A DNA stretch of 17,786 bases, taken from Saprospiraceae bacterium. Its GTDB lineage: Bacteria; Bacteroidota; Bacteroidia; Chitinophagales; Saprospiraceae. The DNA is taken from assembly GCA_016719855.1 (NCBI GenBank), contig JADJYH010000064.1, forward strand, positions 1 through 17,786, in the 5' to 3' direction. Each line of letters begins with the position of its first letter. Positions within the stretch are counted from its first letter, which is position 1. Below are positions 1-7,749 of this stretch, one piece after another. Both the position numbers and the translations under genes were made by a program. Below the pieces are notes generated by a model. That model ran no database searches. It was given only the letters and a program-made list of their open reading frames with translations, and was not told the origin of the DNA.

Positions 1-674
1 GAAATGAAATACCTGAACCACCTCCTGACATTGGAAACCAACCTGTCTTTTAGATGGCATCAGCAGCTTTATCCTGAAACCAAAACGGCCTATTCTTGCA
101 CGGATTTTTTAATAAACAAGACACCGTAGAAAACTATGTATGGGACATGAGCATCAACGACTGGTTCAATGTCCAATCCGACAGCTACGAATATGATGAC
201 CTTCAACGCCTGAGCGCCAAAGAAACTGTACACCATTTCCAAAGGCAGAAGAGGGCGTTATCGATTTTGATTACGCTTATATCGAAGATGAAAGCCTTCG
301 CCCATTGGAGACAAGTTAATTTCTGGGATATACACACGATAATTTTCTGGTGGACGGCAAAAATGTCACTTCTACAGCGGCGGCGTATGGCTGCGCCATA
401 CATTCCCAGCCAGTTTATGCTTCAAATATGTCGTCCGAATCCGACGACCCGGTTTGCGCAGATTCAGTTGGAAAGCGAGGTATCCGGTGCAGGTGTTCGA
501 CGGTATGGGAAGGCTCGTGCAGTGGCAGAACGATGAAAGCGGACAAGTCCGGCCTGGACATGTTTGAACTGCCTGCCCGGGATTTACACAATCCGTGCGC
601 TTGACGGCAGTAAATACTACGTTGGTAGGCTAATAAACAATAATTTTTCATCGCCCGATTGGCCCGGGGCGTAA
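1..674 (+). CDS. C-terminal part of a T9SS-secreted protein (sorting domain)
   Basis: The 5' end lies outside the window. The reading must be joined across at least four frameshifts (near 95, 245, 475, 540 and 577). The last part rejoins to a type A C-terminal sorting domain: RPNPTT near 430, then QLES, VQVFDGMGRLVQW at 487-525, SGLDMFELPAGIYTIR over 547-595, and DGSKYYVGRLI before TAA at 672-674. In this family that domain sends a protein through the outer membrane by type IX secretion and is removed or anchored at the surface. Upstream pieces (NDWFNVQSDSYEYDDLQRLS, VIDFDYAYIEDESL) do not let me name the passenger. Frameshifts fall at short homopolymers such as an extra C at 576-578, so sequence error is likelier than decay. 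The sorting-domain call is firm; passenger function is unknown. Confidence 0.8.
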
Positions 675-984
675 ACCGCCGGTTTTAACCGCAAACCGTT
701 GAAAATCAATTTATCATTAAAAGCAGATACCCAGAAGTCTGCAAGAAAACCTGTTGTGTTTACCTAATCGTCTCGTTGTTTAACCTTTTTAATAAAGCTT
801 TTGCCAGCAGGAACTCAAGAGGGTCTTTCGCCACCATTGCAACCGCATTGCTAACCAGCTCCTCCGGACCCACTACTGCTCATCCTGGTACGCAGGTTTG
901 CACTGCCAGGATGGTCAAGGGACCAATACCTCAATGACCATTGACAAAAACATATCCAATCATCTTTAAAAACAATCTAAAATT
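675..984. other. Intergenic stretch with hairpins
   Basis: No convincing plus-strand gene is present. A short GC hairpin (AAACCGCCGGTTT, about 674-686) follows the stop of the sorting-domain gene and could end its transcript. A second hairpin at 881-913 pairs CATCCTGG with CCAGGATG. No TAnnTTTG box was found before the lipoprotein at 985. A possible short minus-strand ORF is listed separately. Confidence 0.5.
760..883 (-). CDS. Possible small ORF, about 40 residues
   Basis: The minus strand from ATG at 883 reads MSSSG, then after one frame change PEELVSNAVAMVAKDPLEF and LLAKALLKRLNNETIR, ending at TAA (760-762). The composition looks like an amphipathic helical protein rather than random noise, and the single frameshift is in line with the rest of the window. 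There is no recognised family, no clear ribosome-binding site, and the start lies in the 881-913 hairpin. It could equally be a remnant or chance. Confidence 0.25.
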
Positions 985-1421
985 ATGAAAACGAATTTTG
1001 AAAATCAGCCTTTTGACCCTGGTGGTCAGTGCTTTCAGCATGTTCACCTTCACTTCCTGCGACAAGGACGACGACACCCACTCCGATGTTATCAAGACCA
1101 AAATTGTGGGCGCGGGACTTCACTTCCTTCAAGGTAGATAACTCCGAGTACATGGGCGTCATCGTTGATTCTGCTTCCGTAACTTTTGAGGCGTTCACCG
1201 GTGCTCAAGGCGACTTTGAGCAGAGCATCGTTTACGCTGACGGCGAACAAGAGGAAATCAGCGGCAAGTACACCGTGGACGAAGCCAAAAAAGAGGTGAA
1301 AATGACCTACGATGGTGACACTGAAATCGTGAAAATCACTTTCACCACTTCCGACAAAATGGAGTGGATAACCACCCAAGACGGCGAGCAAGTGGTTGCC
1401 AAGACCGAACGGCGTGATTGA
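985..1421 (+). CDS. Small surface lipoprotein, possibly lipocalin-like
   Basis: The start ATG at 985 gives MKTN, then after one frameshift at a T-run (992-998) LKISLLTLVVSAFSMFTFTS followed by Cys and DKDDD. That is a signal peptide II with lipobox FTSC and a Lys/Asp-rich tail of the kind that marks export to the cell surface in Bacteroidota. A second frameshift near 1110 leads to the mature part, RDFTSFKVDNSEYMGVIVD through EWITTQDGEQVVAK, ending at 1421. The whole is about 145 residues. Alternating beta-like segments and the IVG...FTSFKV opening suggest the small lipocalin-like lipoproteins common in this phylum, but no catalytic motif is visible. A strong terminator follows at 1472, so it is probably monocistronic. 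Lipoprotein status is well supported; the fold is an inference. Confidence 0.75.
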
Positions 1422-1471
1422 AGTTTGTTCCTCTGAATTGGCTGAAACCATTATTTTAGCCGCAAAAGTTG

Positions 1472-1505
1472 GACTTTCCGGGCTTCAAATCCCGGAAAGT
1501 CTTTT
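1472..1505 (+). terminator. Rho-independent terminator, 11-bp perfect stem
   Basis: GACTTTCCGGG (1472-1482) pairs perfectly with CCCGGAAAGTC (1491-1501) around an 8-nt loop and is followed by TTTT. It lies 50 bp after the lipoprotein stop. The 30-bp unit matches the palindrome inside the monooxygenase gene (13656-13685) at 25 of 30 positions, so this terminator may be a member of a dispersed repeat family. Confidence 0.85.
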
Positions 1506-1523
1506 CACCTAAATTTCGCTCAC

Positions 1524-2149
1524 ATGAATGGGCCAAACATCCATAAAAGATTTCCTCGATGGCATTGACAGGCTTTGTTTCCTGAAAAATGTCGTCAAAA
1601 TCCCAACATCATCGTTGGCGATTACACGTACTACGATGATTTTGAGAACGTCAGAACTTCGAGAATAACGTGAAATACCATTTCGATTTTATCGGTGATA
1701 AATTGGTCATCGGCAAGTTTTGCATGATAGCCTCCGACGTGAAGTTCATCATGAACGGGGCGAACCACATGACCGATGCACTTTCCACCTATCCGTTCGC
1801 CATATTTGGCAATGGCTGGGAACATGCCATGGACGGCAAATCCTATCCGCAAAAAGGGAATATCACCATCAGCAACGACGTGTGGATTGGCTACAACGCT
1901 ACCATCATGGCAGGCGTGACCATCGGCGACGGGGCAATTATTGCCACCAATTCTACGGTGGTAAAAGACGTGGAGCCTTATTCGATTGTGGGCGGAAACC
2001 CGGCGTCGCTTATCAAGAAACGCTTTTCAGATGATACCATCCAAAAATTATTGGAGATAAAGTGGTGGGATTGGAGCATCGAAAAATTGACGAAAAATCT
2101 GCCATATTTGACCTCCAATAATATTAAGCAATTAATCGAAAACGCATGA
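1524..2149 (+). CDS. Vat/CatB-type hexapeptide O-acetyltransferase
   Basis: ATG at 1524 reads MNGPNIHKRFP, the typical Vat-family opening. After three frameshifts between about 1555 and 1665 (LDGIDRLCFLKN, NPNIIVGDYTYYDDFEN, QNFENNVKYHFDFIGDKL) it continues in one frame from 1670. The core has IMNGANHMTD, where the His is the general-base position of this family, followed by TYPFAIFGNGWE and left-handed beta-helix hexapeptides (ISNDVWIGYNATIMAGV, IGDGAIIATNSTVV), SIVGGNPA, and IKWWDW near the C-terminus. Family members transfer acetyl from acetyl-CoA to hydroxyl groups of xenobiotics such as streptogramin A or chloramphenicol; chromosomal relatives often have unknown substrates, so resistance should not be assumed. 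The stop overlaps the next start (ATGA at 2146-2149), implying co-translation. About 208 residues, near the usual family length. Confidence 0.88.
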
Positions 2150-2679
2150 TTATGGAACGGAAAGTAATTCTCTATATCGCCATGAGCCTCGACGGCTATA
2201 TTGCCAAACCCGATGATGATTTGGGGTTTTTATCCATCGTTGAGAAGGAAGGGGAGGACTATGGTTACTCGGATTTCGTAAGCACGGTTGACGCCGTGAT
2301 TTTGGGTCGCAGAACATACGACAAGGTACTTTCCATGCGGCTTTTGATTTCCCGCACAGCGACAAGGATGCCTACATCATCACTCGGACGCCGAGGAACC
2401 CATTGGTTCGGTGAAGAGTTTTACACGGGCAGTTTGCCAGCGCTGGTTGCCAACTTAAAAGCCAAGCAGGGCAAGCATATATTCGTGGACGGTGGCGCAG
2501 CGATTGTCCATGAATTATTGAAGCATGACCTCATTGACGAGTTTTATATTTCCATTATTCCAATACTGCTTGGGGAGGGCATTTCGCTTTTTAAAAATGG
2601 GCGACCAGAACTAAAGCTCAAACTTATGAGTACCAAGCAGTTTGATACGGGACTTGCTCAGTTGCATTATGTGAAATAA
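2146..2679 (+). CDS. Dihydrofolate reductase family protein (RibD C-terminal domain)
   Basis: It starts MIMERKVILYIAMSLDGYIA, the classic opening of RibD-C/DHFR-like NAD(P)H-dependent reductases, then VDAVILGRRTYDKVL, IFVDGGAAIVHELL (nucleotide-binding region), DLIDEFYISIIPILLGEG, LFKNGRPELKLKL and a C-terminal FDTGLAQLHY. Although the frame is open throughout, residues about 65-88 (2337-2415) are out of register. The neighbouring frame there gives FDFPHSDKDAYIITRTPRNP, which fits the family, so two compensating frameshifts hide in the ORF. ATG at 2146 overlaps the acetyltransferase stop by 4 bp; ATG at 2152 is an equally good start. These stand-alone proteins are widespread in Bacteroidota; the substrate is not known. 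It forms an operon with the acetyltransferase. Confidence 0.88.
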   Translation: MIMERKVILYIAMSLDGYIAKPDDDLGFLSIVEKEGEDYGYSDFVSTVDAVILGRRTYDKVLSMRLLISRTATRMPTSSLGRRGTHWFGEEFYTGSLPALVANLKAKQGKHIFVDGGAAIVHELLKHDLIDEFYISIIPILLGEGISLFKNGRPELKLKLMSTKQFDTGLAQLHYVK

Positions 2680-2720
2680 TGCCCAGTGAACTCCCATTTT
2701 TCATCAAAAAAAATACAGCC

Positions 2721-3474
2721 ATGAAAGCATTCCAAATTTTCCTGACGCTCGTCATATTGGCGAGCCTCTTTTCCTGCAAGCCCGCCGAAATTGCCATTGA
2801 CCCCACGCTGGAAGCCAAGGCAATGTCCGTAAAAGGGCGGCAAGGGCTGCAAATTGAGCCGTAATCCGCCACGGTGAGTTCCAAAACCGACAAAGTACGC
2901 CGGGGTTGGACGAAAAGCTACGACGTTCCTTCGTCGTGCGCTTCCGGGGTGCGAAGCAGAAACTGAGCTTCATACAGTTCGGCACGGACGGCCAGCAGGC
3001 GGAAGTCGCCTGCATCAGCAAGTTCAAGAGCACAGAAATCCATGACGGTGCGGGACTACTTCAGCGTCCCGATTGACATTGATAATTTCTTTGCCGGAAA
3101 CATCACCTTCGGTGAAAACCGCCCGAACTGGGACTTCATCCTCTACAACCCCAACGGCGATTTCCTTCGGGAGCAAGCATCGGCTGGCTATGCCCAGAAC
3201 GGCACAAAACGCATTGACATTCAAGCGATTAGAGGCTTGAAAGGGCAGTAGGGATGGCTAGAAGTCACAGTTGCGGGTCACGAATTCCGTTACGGAGGCA
3301 AGGTCGTGGGCGCTGTTTCGACCATCAACAACGGCAAGGTCTGGATTGACGAAAACCTTGATGCCGAAACGAAAACGGTCATCGCTGCCGTGGCCACTCG
3401 GCCTGCTCCTGCGGCGGGATGGAAGAGGCAGCGGTGGATGCACAACTAATGCTCACCAACATCCAAACATCATG
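2721..3474 (+). CDS. Hypothetical lipoprotein, about 250 residues
   Basis: ATG at 2721 gives MKAFQIFLTLVILASLFS then the lipobox Cys and KPAEIAIDPTLEAKAMSVKG. After frameshifts near 2862-2880 and 2915-2935 it continues VRRGWTKSYDVPFVV, GAKQKLSFIQFGTDGQQAEV, RDYFSVPIDIDNFFAGNITF, NWDFILYNPNGDFLREQ and GTKRIDIQAIRGL. A further frameshift at about 3250 gives VTVAGHEFRYGGKVVGAVST and KVWIDENLDAETKTVIAAVA. The end is uncertain: two frames stop at 3449 and 3474, and the second (EEAAVDAQLMLTNIQTS) looks more natural. The protein is likely attached to a membrane by its N-terminal Cys. I do not recognise the family; repeated aromatic and Gly-rich beta segments suggest a beta-rich fold. It converges on the restriction-modification block on the other strand. 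Confidence 0.7.
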
Positions 3475-3550
3475 ATAGCAGTCCATTTGTTCCTTTTGGC
3501 GGGCTTGTGTTTCGGTTGAATTGGAAGAAGCGGAAGGGAGGAGTAGAGGT

Positions 3551-3686
3551 AATGTTTCGGGGGTTTGCGATGGCGGGGTGTTTTAGCACTAAACTTCATT
3601 CGGAGAACTGAACTTCCATCTTGCACTAATGTGTCTGCGAAGCACGGAGTCCCCGCTATCGCAAACCCCTTGTTATCGGTAGTTCT
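3551..3686 (-). repeat. Long stem-loop, attC-like site
   Basis: On the plus strand GGGGTTTGCGATGGCGGGG (3560-3578) pairs with CCCCGCTATCGCAAACCCC (3651-3669), 18 of 19 positions plus one G:T. The 72-nt loop is at 3579-3650. Read on the minus strand, the structure follows the methyltransferase stop and starts with CCGATAACAAGGGG, resembling the R''-core (TAACAA) of integron attC sites. The far end reads CGAAACATTACC, where the expected GTTA core is only partly kept (ATTA). It also lies between two converging genes and could act as a two-way terminator. The stem is certain; attC identity is an inference. Confidence 0.55.
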
Positions 3687-3697
3687 TCTCTCGTCCA

Positions 3698-4279
3698 TCA
3701 ATGGAATAATTTTAATTTTTGTCTGTCAGCCCCAATGTGTTCGCCTATTAAGTTTGAAATGTCCACAACTGCACCGTGCTGAATAAATACTTCATAAAAT
3801 CTGTGTGGGTTGTTGCCCCAATAAATCATTGCACAAGCCATTGGTGCTCCTTTGCCGATGTCTTGTCCGTTTTCTAAAAAACGAAGTCTTGTGTCATATA
3901 AGAAACAAATTGATTTTGCTTTTGTGAAAACATATTTCTTCCAATGTGCTGTATTTGCCGCAATAGGAACAAGTGCTAAAACTTCTGAATTATATTCTTC
4001 ATTAGCGTGTGCACACCTTGCCAACCAACTTTTGATTGTCGTGCCTCTGTCCTTGTCAATGCCGTAAGGTGGATTTACGTAGATGGTCGGAAAGTTCCAA
4101 CTCTCTTTAAGTCCGTCAGTTGGTAGCCGATATTCTGTCAGAGCATTAACAATAGAATACTCATTTGAACAAGGGTCTAAATCAATGTGTCCGCCAAATA
4201 CTTCTTTTACTGCCTTCACATATTTGTGTGGAGTTCCCCAGCTTTGACTTAATGTATTTATCGTTGTTCCTGCACTCAT
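3698..4279 (-). CDS. Phage Dam-like N6-adenine DNA methyltransferase
   Basis: This intact 193-residue protein carries SWGTPHKYVKAVKEVFGG (residues 13-30), DLDPCS (33-38) and the catalytic NPPYG (69-73), the signature order of the phage-type DNA N-6-adenine-methyltransferase (Dam) family. The NPPY motif flips and methylates adenine (or N4-cytosine) using S-adenosylmethionine. It then has VLALVPIAANTAHWKKYVF and a C-terminal PMACAMIYWG typical of the family. Its ATG overlaps the nuclease stop by one base (TAATG at 4279), so translation is coupled to the nuclease gene. The likely role is protecting host DNA from the partner nuclease. The target sequence cannot be read from the protein. Codon and base use are AT-rich compared with flanking genes, suggesting horizontal transfer. 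Confidence 0.88.
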   Translation of the reverse strand: MSAGTTINTLSQSWGTPHKYVKAVKEVFGGHIDLDPCSNEYSIVNALTEYRLPTDGLKESWNFPTIYVNPPYGIDKDRGTTIKSWLARCAHANEEYNSEVLALVPIAANTAHWKKYVFTKAKSICFLYDTRLRFLENGQDIGKGAPMACAMIYWGNNPHRFYEVFIQHGAVVDISNLIGEHIGADRQKLKLFH

Positions 4280-5445
4280 TATAGAATTGTTTTCCAGTTT
4301 TTATTTTTCAACTCGTCCAACTCTGCCTGCAAAATAGTTAATGACTTTTTGCTTGGCGAAATCACATTGAACCACTTCTCAACAGATTTGATGTTGTCTT
4401 TGAAATATTTCAAAAGAATCCTGTCTGCCTCAATATTCATTTGAACCTTTGTGAATTGATTTTTCTTTTTCCCTTCAGTATAGCTTAACAAAAAAGTATC
4501 TTTTAAAAATTGATGTTCAAGGATTGGGTTCATTAATAATTTGTCAATAAAATCTGATAAACCTTGGTCTGTTAAGAATAGTAGCCAATCGTAAGATTGT
4601 GCCAAAACCATAAGTTCCTTTTGGAAAGACTCCTCACTAAAACTCAATTCACCAGTTAAACTTTTTTTAATCCAGTTGCCGTGATTGCTGACAACTCCAA
4701 CTGTCAAAATAAATTTCCTCAATAATTCTTTGTCGGAAGAATAGATTACTTCTTCCATTAAGTCCACATAAGGTTTGATAATGTATGAGCCGTCACTTTT
4801 ATAAATGATGCCTTGCATCTCTCCTGATTCGGAACGAATTTTTTGAAGTGAAGAAGCCATTCTTGCAACATAAGCACCTTGCTTTGCTTTCTCAATTGTC
4901 TGTGGCCCTTTGGTCATGCCTTCTTCAACGCCGACTCTTTTGCACTCAAACATTGCATAAGGTTTTCTGCTTTGTTCGTAAATGTGAAGTTCTAATTTGT
5001 CGCCCATGTCGGACTTGATGCTACACAAAAGAAAAGATGATTGAGATGTTGCAATAGTGCAAGCATTGCGAAGAATACCATTGCTTAAAAGAATGTTTGA
5101 CTTGCGTTCCAAACCAACTAAGTCAAACCCTGTTGCATCAAGTGCCTTCAAAATCACATTTGAAGTAATTGATTTTGCGGACTTGTCAATTGAAAGAAAC
5201 GAACTTCGAACTATTGGATGAAGCGAATACTCAACATTGTGAGTAATGCTTGGATTGCCATATTCGGAAAGCCCTCGTTCAATGGAAATTTGATTGTTAA
5301 GCCCCCAAGTTTTGAGAAGATAATAAGTTACAATTTCAACCAAAGTCCCCAACGCTCTACCAGATGCCTTCTTCGGGTCTTTGGTATGATTGAATACTTC
5401 GTCTGCTAATAATTTTTGAAGTTTATCTACTGATTCGTATGCCAT
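4279..5445 (-). CDS. Probable type II restriction endonuclease, PD-(D/E)xK-like
   Basis: This intact 388-residue protein lies directly upstream of, and one base overlapping, an adenine methyltransferase gene. I do not recognise a named restriction family. A possible nuclease centre is FECKR (Glu167-Cys-Lys169) with an acidic residue about 18 positions earlier (Asp149 in SDMGDKLELHIYEQ), fitting a PD-(D/E)xK layout, and Lys/Glu-rich helices follow (GMTKGPQTIEKAKQGAY). There is no signal peptide or transmembrane segment, so it should be cytoplasmic. The gene order is unusual: nuclease first, methyltransferase second, with no visible controller protein. A TATCTTTG -7 box lies just upstream. Function rests on the partnership with the methyltransferase plus the ExK motif; another DNA-processing role is possible. 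Confidence 0.72.
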   Translation of the reverse strand: MAYESVDKLQKLLADEVFNHTKDPKKASGRALGTLVEIVTYYLLKTWGLNNQISIERGLSEYGNPSITHNVEYSLHPIVRSSFLSIDKSAKSITSNVILKALDATGFDLVGLERKSNILLSNGILRNACTIATSQSSFLLCSIKSDMGDKLELHIYEQSRKPYAMFECKRVGVEEGMTKGPQTIEKAKQGAYVARMASSLQKIRSESGEMQGIIYKSDGSYIIKPYVDLMEEVIYSSDKELLRKFILTVGVVSNHGNWIKKSLTGELSFSEESFQKELMVLAQSYDWLLFLTDQGLSDFIDKLLMNPILEHQFLKDTFLLSYTEGKKKNQFTKVQMNIEADRILLKYFKDNIKSVEKWFNVISPSKKSLTILQAELDELKNKNWKTIL

Positions 5446-5458
5446 ATTTTTCGTTGTT

Positions 5459-5466
5459 CAAAGATA
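5459..5466 (-). promoter_or_regulatory. Bacteroidota -7 box for the restriction-modification genes
   Basis: The minus strand reads TATCTTTG, an exact match to TAnnTTTG, 13 bases before the nuclease ATG (5445). Transcription would start only about 7 bases before the ATG, giving a nearly leaderless message. No clear TTTG/TTG -33 box is visible at the expected distance, so confidence is limited. Confidence 0.4.
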
Positions 5467-5531
5467 GGTTTTTAGTCGGTTCGTTGTTCGTTTTTTTTTG
5501 TCTGTCGGTTGAAGGTTGCATGGTCGGTCGC

Positions 5532-5546
5532 AGAATTACCGATAAC
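5532..5546 (-). repeat. Distal 15-bp arm of the cassette inverted repeat
   Basis: AGAATTACCGATAAC is the reverse complement of the arm at 3672-3686 apart from one base. It marks the upstream edge of the restriction-modification block. No stem-loop comparable to 3560-3669 adjoins it. Confidence 0.65.
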
Positions 5547-5836
5547 TAAATTAATTGCCGCTACTCAATACCGCCTATCCCCCTTAAACAGGTAAAGAAC
5601 CGCCATTGAGCGCCAACAATCCCGCAAAAATAGTTCATTTCACAAACAATCACCGCACTTGTGGCGTCCAAATCCTAAATCAACCATGCCCACCCATCCC
5701 CCCTACTTCGACACTCTTCCCGCCAAAATCGCCATTCATCGCCAAACATTTCCGCACAGCCAGTGTTTCGCCCTAATTTTATCCCATGAAAAAAAGCCGA
5801 TGCCCAACGCTGGGCGCAGTCGGCAACCAAAATGGG
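5547..5836. other. Intergenic region before the sensor kinase
   Basis: No gene is supported. An upstream in-frame ATG at 5786 would add a Pro/Cys-rich tail without signal-peptide character, so the kinase start at 5837 is preferred. A small GC stem (GCCCA/TGGGC) sits near 5800-5815. An imperfect dyad (GCCGCTACTCAAT near 5557 with ATTGAGCGCC near 5605) might be a worn recombination site, but this is weak. Confidence 0.4.
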
Positions 5837-7717
5837 ATGAAAAAGATTTACGCCATATTCGTTACACTGGTGCTGATTTGCGAGATGTTGACGGCACAGG
5901 GCAGCATGGACAGCCTTTGGCGGGTTTGGCACAACGCCAGCCTGCCAGACACCACCCGTTTGGATGCCTTGCAGCGGTTGGCATACAGCTACGTCAACAA
6001 CGACCCCGATTCCGCACGGGCTATTGCGGAGGTGCAGTTGGCGTTTGCCCAAAAAAGGAATTGCCCCGCTGGCAGGGCAGGGCGCTCAACACCATCGGGC
6101 TTAGCCATCGTTTTCAAAGCAATTTTGCGGCGGCATTGCAGCGCTACGAGCAGAGCATCGTCCTGCTGGAACAGGCGGGCGACGGGAAGAACCTCTCCGC
6201 CGTGTACGGAAACATGGGCGACGTGTACCGCCTGCAAAGCAATTTTCCGAAAGCCATTGACTGCCTCACGAAATGCCTCAAACTGGCCGAGGAAGCAGGC
6301 GACCCCAAAAAGCCGCCGATGCTTACGTCAGCATCGCCACCATTTTCTACGACGACCCCGGCAACAACGAAAAGACCTTGGAATACCTCGAAAAGGCAAG
6401 GGTCATTTACGAGGAACTGAAAACTGAGCAGGGTCTGTCGCTGGTGTACGGCAATTTGGCGGCGGTTTACCTCGACCAGGAGGACTACGACCAGGCGCTT
6501 TTGTTTACCGAAAAAAACATTGGCGGTGCAGGAAAAATGGGCGACAAACACGGCACAGCCACCACCTTTTCAACCGTGCCACCATCTACGGCTATCAAGG
6601 GCGACTGCGGGAGGCATTGGCGGACTTCGACCGGTCATCGGGATTTTCCATGAAATGGGCGACCAGGAAGGGCTTGCAGATGCGTACTACGGCTTGGGCG
6701 AACTCTGGATACAGCAGGAACGCTACCCCGTCGCCATCCAGATGTGCAAGAAAGCCCTGCGCACCGCCCGTGAAATCGGCAGTCCAAACTTGCGGGAAAT
6801 TGATGCCTGCAATTGCCTGTATTTGGCCCACCAAAAACAGGGAAACTACCAACAGGCGCTGGGCTATCTGGAGCAGATGATGACTGCAAAAGACAGCCTG
6901 CAACAAAACGAAACAGCCCAAAAACTGAAGCAAATGGAAATCGAGCGGCAGTCGGTTGGTGACAGCTTGAACCTTGCTAAGGAGCGGATTCAGGTCGAAA
7001 AAAACCCTGCGTCGAAAAGACCGGAACTTGGGTGTGCTCATGGCGGTCGGGTTGGGGGCACTCGTCGTGGCATTGGCTTTTTGGGGTCGGATGCTGTACT
7101 TCCAGCGCCGTTCGCAGCAGTTTCAAGCCCGCTCCGTCGAGTTGGAAAAGCAGCAATTGCTCAACGAAATCGCACTGCTGCGTACGCAGGTGAACCCGCA
7201 TTTTTTGTTCAACAGCCTGAGCATCCTGTCCTCGTTGGTACACGTGGACGCCAATCTTTCGGAGCAATTCATCGAGCAGTTGAGCCGCTCGTACCGTTAT
7301 ATTTTGGAGCAAAAAGAGCAGTCGCTCGTCACCTTGCGCACGGAGTTGGAGTTTATCAAGTCGTATGCTTTTTTGTTGAAAATCCGCTTTGAGAACAAGT
7401 TTGACCTGCATATCGAACTACCAGAGGAACTGCTGGACCGCTACAAAATCGCACCGCTGACGCTGCAATTGCTCATCGAAAATGCCGTGAAGCACAACCG
7501 CATGTCGTTGAAAGAGCCGCTGGTGGTCACCGTTTCTGTGGAAGGCAACCAGACTTTGGTGGTGAAAAACCGCCTCCAACCCCGTACTTCTTCGGTGATT
7601 TCCACTGGGGTGGGCTTGCAGAACATCATCAACCGCTACGCCCTGCTCACCGAGTGCAAAGTTTGGGCCGGTGAAACCGAGGCGGAGTTTGTGGTGAAAG
7701 TGCCATTGTTGAAATAA
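5837..7717 (+). CDS. TPR-repeat sensor histidine kinase (LytS/His_kinase type)
   Basis: ATG at 5837 opens a signal peptide (MKKIYAIFVTLVLICEMLTA) followed by QGSMDSLWRVWHN. The periplasmic part is TPR-like: NTIGLSHRFQSNFAAALQRY, VYGNMGDVYRLQSNFPKAID, YGNLAAVYLDQEDYDQALLF, AYYGLGELWIQQERYPVAI and LYLAHQKQGNYQQALGYLEQ. A coiled segment (QKLKQMEIERQSVGDSLNLA) leads to one membrane helix, VLMAVGLGALVVALAFWG (about 7030-7085). The kinase domain has NPHFLFNSL with the phospho-acceptor His at 7199-7201, the ATP-site box LIENAVKHN, and GVGLQNI. Frameshifts occur near 6050 (an A-run one base short), 6310, 6570-6640 and 7005; joined, it is about 626 residues. It acts with the LytTR regulator 32 bp downstream, presumably linking a periplasmic signal to transcription. 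The signal is unknown. Confidence 0.9.
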
Positions 7718-7749
7718 AAATTAATGTTGAATTCAAATGCATTGAAGAT

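Larger units (their letters stand above)
3672..5546 (-). mobile_element. Candidate gene cassette carrying a restriction-modification pair
   Basis: The two genes lie between GTTATCGGTAGTTCT (3672-3686) and AGAATTACCGATAAC (5532-5546), an inverted repeat matching at 14 of 15 positions. In an integrated integron cassette the first bases (GTTRRRY) come from the cassette's own attC and are therefore complementary to the R'' core that begins its attC after the gene. That is what is seen when this block is read on the minus strand: GTTATCGG, two genes, CCGATAAC, then a stem-loop. The block is clearly more AT-rich than its surroundings and has no frameshift, unlike almost all neighbours. No integrase is in the window, and the core does not exactly match GTTRRRY. 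A simple inverted-repeat element or a chance repeat remain alternatives. Confidence 0.5.

Noticed and set aside
1524..2149. Annotating the acetyltransferase as a streptogramin resistance gene
   Set aside because: Family membership is clear but chromosomal members have varied or unknown substrates; resistance cannot be read from sequence.
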